In this document: piece by piece, positions 1 to 5,717 of the stretch
How positions within the stretch are numbered: position 1 is the stretch's first letter
How the letters are laid out: each line of letters starts with the position of its first letter
Origin: Firmicutes bacterium UBA4882
GTDB lineage: Bacteria; Bacillota; UBA4882
Reading direction: 5' to 3'
Length of the DNA: 6,181 nucleotides
NCBI GenBank assembly: GCA_002399265.1
Contig: DHDG01000039.1
Location: forward strand, 120,506 to 126,686
Notes under the pieces: generated by a model
What the model was told of the DNA's origin: nothing
Seen by the model: the letters and a program-made list of their open reading frames with translations, nothing else
Database searches by the model: none
Program-made: the position numbers and the translations under genes

Positions 1-1406
1 ATAAAGTCTAGTTTGTCCTGAAGCAAGCCCAGCGCACGTTGCTCTTCTTCAGCGATAATCTCGCTAATGGCATTGTGCATTTTATCCGGAGGCAGATCTT
101 CCTTGCTAACGATCCCCAGCTGCGAGAGTCCGGCAGTCACCATCTGCCTCGCCAGCCTGGTAGCCTGCTCAAAATCATTGGCCGAGCCTGTGCTTCTACT
201 GCCGAAAGCAATCTGTTCCGCAACAGCGCCACCTAGTGTCACGGCAATTTGATCACGCAACTCGGCGGCGGTATAAAGGAAACGATCATCTTCCGGTGTC
301 GGACGCATGTATCCCAGAGCGCGCCCGCGGGAAGTCACTGTTACCGCTGCCACCGAACTGGGATTCAGCAACTCTGACACCAGGGCATGCCCGACTTCGT
401 GCATCGCCACCCGGCTCAATTCACTATCTATCGGGCGACGATCCAACCGTTCGCCCATCATTACTTTATCGACCGCTTCTTTGAAGTCAGCCATGGCAAT
501 CGAATCTTTGCCTTCCCGAAATGCCAGAATGGCGGCTTCATTCGCCAGGCTTTCCAGATGCGCACCAGAAAACCCATAGGTTTCTTTGGCCAATTGCGTC
601 AAATCGACATCCGCGCCGAGTGGCTTATTACGAGTATGGATTCCCAAAATGCGATGCCGCCCTTTTTTATCAGGCAAATCCACCTGTACCTGACGATCAA
701 AACGCCCTGGTCTGAGCAGCGCCGGATCAAGTAAGTCCGCTCTGTTAGTGGCAGCCAGCACCAGTACCCGTACTTTATCAGACGGCCGCAAACCGTCCAT
801 TTCAACGAGCAGCTGATTCAAGGTCTGGTCGTATTCTAGATGACTGCTGTGCTGTCCGCGCTTTCCGCCTAGTACGTCTATCTCATCAATAAAAACAATG
901 GCGCTTTCTTTCCCGCTTTTTTCAGCAACTTGCCTGGCCTTATCAAACAGAGCTCTAACTCTTTGCGCGCCAACACCAGCATACATTTCCACGAACTCCG
1001 AACCGCTCGTGGCAATAAAGGCTGATTTCGTGTAGTTGGCCGAAGCTTTTGCCAACATTGTTTTTCCAGTACCAGGCGGACCCACCAGCAGGATTCCTTT
1101 GAGCGGTCTGATCCCAAGTTTTTTAGTTTTGGAAATGTCTTTGGCAAAATCCAACGCTTCCAGCAGCTCACGCTTGGCAACCTCCTGGCCGCCAATATCT
1201 GCGAAGGAAACAGTCATAACCGGCTCGCTTTCCGCCGTTCCCCCTACCACCTGAAAAGTTTTGCTCCCTTTATTAATTTTGATAAATTGCATCGCAATAA
1301 AAAATCCGCCTAGAATAATCACTGGTGTAGGATCAAAACCGATCGCATACAAGAAGACCAGCAGAGCGATAGCGGCACCTAATATAATTTCGCGTCTCAT
1401 TACCAT
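1..1406 (-). CDS. FtsH-like membrane AAA+ zinc metalloprotease (M41), 3' end cut by window edge
   Basis: This gene probably encodes a membrane-anchored, ATP-driven protease acting on membrane or cytosolic proteins as a hexamer. 468 codons are visible and the stop lies outside the window. Hydrophobic segments at about residues 6-22 and 27-42 form a tight hairpin. The AAA+ domain has Walker A GPPGTGKT (109-116), pore loop MYAGVGA (141-147), Walker B VFIDEID (171-177), sensor-1 N221 and arginine fingers R235 and R238 in LRPGRFDR. The M41 domain has HEVGH (336-340) and the third zinc ligand D411 in SANDFEQA, so it should be catalytically active. Canonical FtsH has roughly 70 extracytoplasmic residues between its membrane segments, and here there are about four. 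The loop after RLARQMV is also short. It overlaps the upstream 188-residue gene. The start could be ATG 1406 or ATG 1400 (TAATG with the upstream stop). An AAAGGGG site lies 4 or 10 nt upstream respectively. This looks like a divergent paralogue rather than housekeeping FtsH, so no symbol is given. Confidence 0.93.
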   Translation of the reverse strand, partial: MVMRREIILGAAIALLVFLYAIGFDPTPVIILGGFFIAMQFIKINKGSKTFQVVGGTAESEPVMTVSFADIGGQEVAKRELLEALDFAKDISKTKKLGIRPLKGILLVGPPGTGKTMLAKASANYTKSAFIATSGSEFVEMYAGVGAQRVRALFDKARQVAEKSGKESAIVFIDEIDVLGGKRGQHSSHLEYDQTLNQLLVEMDGLRPSDKVRVLVLAATNRADLLDPALLRPGRFDRQVQVDLPDKKGRHRILGIHTRNKPLGADVDLTQLAKETYGFSGAHLESLANEAAILAFREGKDSIAMADFKEAVDKVMMGERLDRRPIDSELSRVAMHEVGHALVSELLNPSSVAAVTVTSRGRALGYMRPTPEDDRFLYTAAELRDQIAVTLGGAVAEQIAFGSRSTGSANDFEQATRLARQMVTAGLSQLGIVSKEDLPPDKMHNAISEIIAEEEQRALGLLQDKLDF

Positions 1407-1966
1407 AACACCCCTTTGGCCATGCTCGCTAATTCGGTTTCCGTAAACGCGGTGCGGCTACGGTTGATAATGCGGTACAGATAATGGCCGTCTTGATGCA
1501 GTTGGACATATAGCTCCCTGTCAGCCACCTGGATCCTGACAGTATCAACACCTGCTTCCCGGGCGATGGTGTCGACCTGCTCTTTCATCTGCGTAAAGTT
1601 GCCACGATCGGCTGCTTCCTCAAGCGCAAAATGCATTTCATAATACACTTCGGACAGTGCGAGACTAGCATTATCTGTAATATTAATGGCTGTAATTGGT
1701 GCTTTACCGGTGGCTTCGATCATGAGGACAACGGATTCAATAGCGCCCTGCAAATCACTTATCGGACCAATCGTGATTTCCAAGGTATACCCTGAACCCG
1801 ACTTAGCAACCGCAAAGTCCTTTACGCCAGGTTGCGCTAATACCGCTGCACGCAGCGGAGTCTCCGTCGCATAGCGCTGATAAGCAAAATGGCCGCCGAA
1901 CAAGAGGGCTCCCGTAAGAAGAGCGGCCAACAGAATCCACTTTGCCTGTAAACCTTTAAAATTCAT
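1400..1966 (-). CDS. Single-pass membrane-anchored protein of unknown function, coupled to the FtsH-like protease
   Basis: I do not recognise the family of this 188-residue protein. Residues 9-28 (WILLAALLTGALLFGGHFAY) form one hydrophobic segment after a short N-terminus with two lysines and no acidic residue. That suggests an N-in anchor with residues 30-188 outside the cytoplasmic membrane, although an uncleaved signal is hard to tell from a cleaved one. I see no lipobox cysteine; the protein contains no cysteine at all. The exported part alternates likely strands and helices: PGVKDFAVAKSGSGYTLEIT, an amphipathic helix near 74-86, an acidic helical stretch near 108-137, and strands near 141-166. 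The ATG at 1966 follows GGAGGGAG at a 6 nt spacing, a strong ribosome site. The stop TAA (1402-1400) lies inside the start region of the FtsH-like gene, so translation is probably coupled. It may be an adaptor, substrate or regulator of that protease, which is inference from position only. Confidence 0.85.
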   Translation of the reverse strand: MNFKGLQAKWILLAALLTGALLFGGHFAYQRYATETPLRAAVLAQPGVKDFAVAKSGSGYTLEITIGPISDLQGAIESVVLMIEATGKAPITAINITDNASLALSEVYYEMHFALEEAADRGNFTQMKEQVDTIAREAGVDTVRIQVADRELYVQLHQDGHYLYRIINRSRTAFTETELASMAKGVLW

Positions 1967-1970
1967 GATG

Positions 1971-1980
1971 CTCTCCCTCC
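1971..1980 (-). promoter_or_regulatory. Strong Shine-Dalgarno for the 188-residue membrane protein
   Basis: The minus strand reads GGAGGGAGAG, a near-perfect anti-SD match that ends a few bases before the ATG at 1966. It fixes the start of that gene. Confidence 0.8.
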
Positions 1981-2017
1981 ATGGCTAGTTTACATAACTC
2001 GGACAGCTTGATAATTT

Positions 2018-2047
2018 ATTATAGCACAGCACCGCATGGGATTGCAG
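2018..2047 (-). promoter_or_regulatory. Predicted sigma-A-type promoter with extended -10
   Basis: On the minus strand there is a perfect TATAAT at 2023-2018, preceded by TGC at 2026-2024, giving an extended -10 (TGNTATAAT). The best -35 candidate is CTGCAA (2047-2042) with an 18 bp spacer. It matches TTGACA at only three of six positions, as expected where an extended -10 compensates. Transcription would start near 2011, giving a leader of about 45 nt before the ATG at 1966. It sits just beyond the terminator of the upstream unit, which supports a separate transcript for the membrane protein and FtsH-like pair. Confidence 0.65.
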
Positions 2048-2079
2048 GGGCAAACGATGGAAATGGATGGGCATTAAGA

Positions 2080-2110
2080 AACCGCCTTATCTTGATTAGA
2101 TAAGGCGGTT
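2080..2110 (-). terminator. Rho-independent terminator after the DUF1540 gene
   Basis: A perfect 12 bp inverted repeat pairs AACCGCCTTATC (2080-2091) with GATAAGGCGGTT (2099-2110) around a 7 nt loop. Read on the minus strand, the stem is followed by TTTCTTAAT, a short and imperfect U tract. It lies 23 bp beyond the DUF1540 stop codon and upstream of the next promoter, so it most likely ends the regulator, kinase, dipeptidase and DUF1540 transcript. On the plus strand the following bases are GATTGAAATT, which is not a terminator tail. Confidence 0.82.
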
Positions 2111-2133
2111 GATTGAAATTGCAGGAATAGCTG

Positions 2134-2391
2134 TTAAAATATAGGTCGGAACCCTTCCGTCTCAGTATCGGCCTGCAGGGCCTTGTCTTTTTTGGTCGGC
2201 TTAAAAGTCTCGCACATCGTCTCCGATGATTTCCCGGCCTCGTCTTTCTTTCCGATCTCCCCTACTTCCATACTAGTATTCATACCGGCTCCGCCGTGGA
2301 AGTTGTTTTTAACCTTAATTTCTGAGGCCTCACAGACATTATTGGTTCCCCAATAATGGCAACTGGATACTTTGCATTTCACACTGGTCAA
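2134..2391 (-). CDS. DUF1540 domain small cysteine protein (TTG start)
   Basis: This 85-residue protein has the pattern of DUF1540, a small Firmicutes domain of unknown function with a probable cysteine metal-binding site. It reads VKCKVSSCHYWGTNNVCEASEIKV near the N-terminus and SSETMCETFKP further on, with cysteines at 6, 11, 20 and 60. The segment between the third and fourth cysteines (about 28-54) is glycine-, methionine- and lysine-rich, and the tail after residue 65 is polar. I chose the TTG at 2391 because GGAGG (2405-2401) lies 9 nt upstream and the family motif begins right after it. An ATG at 2442 in the same frame would add 17 residues that do not look like the family, and it overlaps the pepV stop. 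The gene lies 50 bp downstream of pepV and is followed by a terminator. No function can be assigned beyond the family. Confidence 0.85.
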   Translation of the reverse strand: MTSVKCKVSSCHYWGTNNVCEASEIKVKNNFHGGAGMNTSMEVGEIGKKDEAGKSSETMCETFKPTKKDKALQADTETEGFRPIF

Positions 2392-2400
2392 GTCGATGCA

Positions 2401-2405
2401 CCTCC
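2401..2405 (-). promoter_or_regulatory. Shine-Dalgarno deciding the TTG start of the DUF1540 gene
   Basis: The minus strand reads GGAGG followed by TGCATCGAC (9 nt) and then TTG at 2391. No comparable site precedes the ATG at 2442. Confidence 0.75.
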
Positions 2406-2410
2406 ATTGG

Positions 2411-2470
2411 TAGCATGCGACAAAACCGCCAGTGTTATGCACTAAACCGCCAGTTCCGCCATAGCATGCG
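2411..2470. repeat. Nested short direct repeats (A-B-B-A) at the pepV / DUF1540 junction
   Basis: TAGCATGCG occurs at 2411-2419 and 2462-2470, flanking AAACCGCCAGT at 2423-2433 and 2444-2454. TAGCATGCG contains the palindrome GCATGC. The array spans the last codons and stop of pepV and the gap before the DUF1540 gene. It could be a local duplication scar or a paired protein-binding site. Nothing in the sequence decides between these. Confidence 0.5.
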
Positions 2471-3848
2471 CATAGATTCTGGTCAACATCATTAGATCCT
2501 CAATCGTCATATACTCATCTTTCTGATGCGCCAATTCGACCTGTCCCGGAAAGACCGGCCCGAATGCCACTGCGTTGGGAATAGCCCGCGCGTATGTTCC
2601 TCCGCCGATGGAAATTACCTCGGGCTTTAGCCCGGTCTCTGCATTGTACACTTTGGCCAACTTCTGGATCAACTCATGATCACTGGGAACATAAAGCGGT
2701 TCCTTGTCGTCGGCGCGATCCAGAGCCAGACCTGCGGCAGCTGCCCGCTCCGCAATAGGCCCCCGCACGGACTCAAATTTGCAGGTTACGGGATAGCGAA
2801 TGTCTATTTGGGCAGTGGCACCTTTTTCGTTAAGATCCATCACGCCCAAGTTTAGTGTAAGCTTACCGGACACTTCGTCCGCCAAACCAACGCCCATCAG
2901 CGTCCCATGATAATCATAGCCCACGTTTTCAGCAAAAAACCTGATAAAGTCGGAAGAAGCTCCCGGAGCCAAATCCAGACTGGACAGCAGCACGATCATA
3001 TGGGTCAAGGCATTGACAGCCAGATGTGGGAGACTGGCATGTCCGGCAACGCCGTGCAACATTATTTCAAGAGTATCGAGACCATGCTCCACGACATCTA
3101 CATTGATTTTTTCCTTACCCTGCGCGAACCGGCGGGCAACTTCGGCAACGGCGGCGCGTTTTTCGGGGAGTACTACCACAGTGGCAACAGCAGTAGCAGG
3201 TATCACATTGGTACGATCACCACTACGCAACTCTTTAACCCAAACGCCACCTCCCTGAGGAGGTCCAAACTTCCGAGACAAATCAAAATGGGCAATGCCT
3301 TTCTCGCTTCCGATAATGGGAAACATGGCATCCGGCGCAAACCCGCATGACGGCAATTCTTCAGCGGCAAGGTAATGCTTCATGCAGTCCCATCCACTCT
3401 CTTCGTCGCAGCCAAAAATGATCCGGATTCGCTTGGAGAGTTTGATGCCCGTGTCCTTCAGAGCTTTCAGGGCATAGAGCGACGCAATCGCCGGCCCCTT
3501 ATTATCTTCAGTACCGCGTCCATAAATCTTACCGTCACTAATGACACCGTCAAAAGGAGCGAAGGTCCATTCTCCGCCCGCCGGCACTACATCAAGGTGC
3601 ACCAGGACAGCCACAATATCTTTGCCTGCACCATATTCCACATGACCGGCGTACCCATCAACATTACGGGTTTGAAAGCCCATGCTTTTTGCTAATGCCA
3701 GCGTATGTTCCAGCGCGTCGGCAATACCCCTGCCAAAAGGTGCGCCTGGCCCGTCAGAGCTGGCCTTCAGGCTGCGAAAACGCACTAAATTGACCAATGA
3801 AGAAATAATTGCATCACGGTCTTTGGCAATAACATTTCTGAGTTCCAC
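2442..3848 (-). CDS. pepV: Dipeptidase PepV (M20 family metallopeptidase)
   Basis: This is a cytoplasmic di-zinc dipeptidase that probably releases amino acids from dipeptides, with broad specificity in known PepV enzymes. Counting from the GTG start, the 468-residue protein carries the M20 ligands: H84 in VLVHLDVV with D86 beside it, bridging D115 in GRGTEDNKG, the catalytic and ligand glutamates E149-E150 in GCDEESG, D173 in APDAMFP, and H441 in VELAHQ. H270 in GVAGHASLP matches the lid histidine of PepV. Spacing and total length agree well with the roughly 470-residue Lactobacillus enzyme, so it should be active. There is no signal peptide. The GTG at 3848 is preferred because GGGGAG (3863-3858) lies 9 nt upstream. 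A TTG at 3872 in frame would place that ribosome site inside the coding region. The gene follows the sensor kinase after 78 bp with no terminator, so it is likely cotranscribed with it. Confidence 0.93.
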   Translation of the reverse strand: MELRNVIAKDRDAIISSLVNLVRFRSLKASSDGPGAPFGRGIADALEHTLALAKSMGFQTRNVDGYAGHVEYGAGKDIVAVLVHLDVVPAGGEWTFAPFDGVISDGKIYGRGTEDNKGPAIASLYALKALKDTGIKLSKRIRIIFGCDEESGWDCMKHYLAAEELPSCGFAPDAMFPIIGSEKGIAHFDLSRKFGPPQGGGVWVKELRSGDRTNVIPATAVATVVVLPEKRAAVAEVARRFAQGKEKINVDVVEHGLDTLEIMLHGVAGHASLPHLAVNALTHMIVLLSSLDLAPGASSDFIRFFAENVGYDYHGTLMGVGLADEVSGKLTLNLGVMDLNEKGATAQIDIRYPVTCKFESVRGPIAERAAAAGLALDRADDKEPLYVPSDHELIQKLAKVYNAETGLKPEVISIGGGTYARAIPNAVAFGPVFPGQVELAHQKDEYMTIEDLMMLTRIYAHAMAELAV

Positions 3849-3857
3849 TTTCTCACG

Positions 3858-3863
3858 CTCCCC
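3858..3863 (-). promoter_or_regulatory. Shine-Dalgarno deciding the GTG start of pepV
   Basis: The minus strand reads AAAAGGGGAG, then nine bases, then GTG at 3848. This favours GTG over the in-frame TTG at 3872, which has only a weak purine-poor upstream region. Confidence 0.65.
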
Positions 3864-3926
3864 TTTTATCAATCTGTTTTTAATTCGGCATCCCGGGGCG
3901 TTTCCCTGCCCAAAATTTCAGGGTTG

Positions 3927-5717
3927 CTAATTAGTAGGTAAAGTAAACCAGAAAGTGCTACCTCGCCCAAGTAGGCTTTCCACACCAACCTGCCCCCCAT
4001 GGGCCTCCACAATATGCTTGACAATGGCTAAGCCCAGGCCGGTACCTCCGATACTCCTCGAACGGTTTTTGTCAACGCGGTAAAACCGCTCAAATATGCG
4101 TTTCACATATTCTTCCGGAATGCCAGGACCATTGTCGGTAACAGAAACCCGCAAAAAACTATCTTGAGAATTTGCTGTCACCAAAACGCGCCCCCCTGAA
4201 GGAGTGTATTTAATGGCATTTTCGATCAGGTTCACCAATACTTCCTGTATTTTTTCCTGTTCCGCATCTACTAGGGGCAGTTTGTCAGGTATCTGAACCT
4301 CTACTTCTGGAATGCTCCCTTCCGGACGCCCGGTAATGATTTGATCAACCACCTGACGAATCAGATCATCAACGGCAATTGGCCCTTTCCTGAGCGTCAC
4401 TTCCGGTGATTCTGCAGTTGTCAGTATCAATAAATCATGCACTAAATTAGTCAGGCGTTCGCTTTCCGAAATTATGATACCGGTAAAGCGGTCCGCAGCC
4501 TTCGGATCCTCAATTGCGCCATTCTGCAGTGTTTCTGCGGCTGCCCGGATCGAAGCCAGCGGCGTCCTGAGTTCGTGAGAAACATTCGCAACGAAGTCCG
4601 TGCGTACTTTTTCCAGTCTTCTCAAAATGGTGACATCCCGTATCACCACAATCGCCCCGCCCAAAACATCGGTACCATCTTTCACCGGTGCGGCTGATAT
4701 TTGCACGGTCATGGCCGTGGCAGTTGACCGCCGCATCACAATTTCCTCTGCAATACTCTGTCCGGCCAGCGCTTGATTGACAATCGCGGAAAAACGATGA
4801 TCCAGCGTCAGTTCGATCGCGCTTTGCCCTTGACACTTTTCCGGATTAGCCTCCAGCAGACTACAGGCAGATCGGTTGATCAGTAGCACCTTACCCGCTT
4901 CACTGAAAACAATAATTCCGTCGGCGAGATTCGCCAGAATTACCTCCAGCTGCTGCCTTTGGTTACGCAGATCTTCGATGCGCCTTTTGATTTTATCAGA
5001 CATCTTATTCACCGCATTGGCTAAGTCGAATAATTCAGCTTCATGCGGTTCAGCTACCTTGGCCGATATATTATCTTCTCGGGAAACCTTTAAAACAGCG
5101 CTATGCAATTCATCCAGCGGGTGCAGCAACCGGCTGCTAAACAGCCAGCCAATGATCCCTGCCAGCAAAGAAACCAAGAGGATCCCTGCCAGATAGATGA
5201 GGCGAATCCTGCCAAGGATATTTTGCACTACGATGAGATCCTTGGACACGCGCACAGCGCCAATCACATTTTCTCCAGCGCTATCGAAAACCGGGCGCGC
5301 AACATAGAGCATCTGTTCTCCCTGAGTGGTACTCAGCCTGATATCCTGTCCTGTTTTGCCCATTAAAGCCGCAACAAACTCGGGACGCCCGGCGTGATTA
5401 TCCATTTGGTCCGGATTTGATTTTGAATCGCTCGCCACTTGTCCGTCAGCCTGAATAATTGTCAGTCGCACTCCAGCGTCGTCCGCCAGTCTCCGAACAT
5501 GCCAATCCAATGCGAACGTTTCCTGGGACGTCGCACCGGACCATATCAGACTCGTTTGTTCTGAGATCAGAGTCGCCTGTATCGTCAGATCAGTGATTAA
5601 GTCCTCAGTAAACCGCTTTTCTTCGGCACGCAACAGAAAATAGCCCAACAAGACTGTGGTAATAATAGACAATATAATATAGGTAAATAAGGCGCGTCTT
5701 TTTAATGTCTGTTTCAT
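3927..5717 (-). CDS. PhoR/PnpS-like sensor histidine kinase (Cache-like, HAMP, PAS, HisKA, HATPase_c)
   Basis: This 596-residue membrane sensor kinase should autophosphorylate and pass the phosphate to the response regulator encoded just upstream. Transmembrane segments lie near 11-29 and 172-195 and flank a roughly 140-residue extracytoplasmic domain. Within it, DGQVASDS, MDNHAGRPEF and QMLYVARPVF resemble the Cache-like sensor of PhoR/PnpS kinases. HAMP (about 192-245) and PAS (about 254-365) follow. The HisKA phosphoacceptor is H381 in NVSHELRTPL. The ATPase domain has the N box NLIENAIKY (496-504), DNGPGIP (528-534), the F box FERFYR and GGTGLGLAIV (557-566), so it looks complete. The ATG overlaps the regulator's stop as ATGA, with GGAG 8 nt upstream, so the pair is translationally coupled. 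The architecture also fits WalK-type kinases. No pst or phoU genes are in the window, so phosphate sensing is only a possibility and no symbol is assigned. Confidence 0.93.
   Translation of the reverse strand: MKQTLKRRALFTYIILSIITTVLLGYFLLRAEEKRFTEDLITDLTIQATLISEQTSLIWSGATSQETFALDWHVRRLADDAGVRLTIIQADGQVASDSKSNPDQMDNHAGRPEFVAALMGKTGQDIRLSTTQGEQMLYVARPVFDSAGENVIGAVRVSKDLIVVQNILGRIRLIYLAGILLVSLLAGIIGWLFSSRLLHPLDELHSAVLKVSREDNISAKVAEPHEAELFDLANAVNKMSDKIKRRIEDLRNQRQQLEVILANLADGIIVFSEAGKVLLINRSACSLLEANPEKCQGQSAIELTLDHRFSAIVNQALAGQSIAEEIVMRRSTATAMTVQISAAPVKDGTDVLGGAIVVIRDVTILRRLEKVRTDFVANVSHELRTPLASIRAAAETLQNGAIEDPKAADRFTGIIISESERLTNLVHDLLILTTAESPEVTLRKGPIAVDDLIRQVVDQIITGRPEGSIPEVEVQIPDKLPLVDAEQEKIQEVLVNLIENAIKYTPSGGRVLVTANSQDSFLRVSVTDNGPGIPEEYVKRIFERFYRVDKNRSRSIGGTGLGLAIVKHIVEAHGGQVGVESLLGRGSTFWFTLPTN

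Noticed and set aside
39..734. Several overlapping plus-strand open frames at the left end
   Set aside because: They are antisense to the FtsH-like gene, whose reading frame is continuous with all family motifs. Their translations look like random composition.
599..1195. Minus-strand open frames of 68 and 105 codons that might suggest a broken gene
   Set aside because: They are out-of-frame shadows within the FtsH-like gene. Translating from 1406 gives one uninterrupted frame to the window edge, so there is no frameshift.
2907..3350. 147-codon plus-strand open frame opposite pepV
   Set aside because: It lies wholly antisense to a strongly supported dipeptidase gene, has no plausible ribosome site or family resemblance, and is explained by the codon composition of the real gene.
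3904..3923. Hairpin between the kinase and pepV as a possible terminator
   Set aside because: The stem is only 5 bp (CCCTG/CAGGG) with a 10 nt loop, and it is followed by AAACGCCCC rather than a U tract on the minus strand.
3849..3926. Separate promoter for pepV
   Set aside because: I found no pair of -35 and -10 hexamers with acceptable match and spacing in this gap. A promoter inside the kinase gene cannot be excluded.
4510..4836. 108-codon minus-strand open frame inside the kinase gene
   Set aside because: It is an alternative frame within the PAS/HisKA region of a complete histidine kinase and resembles no protein family.
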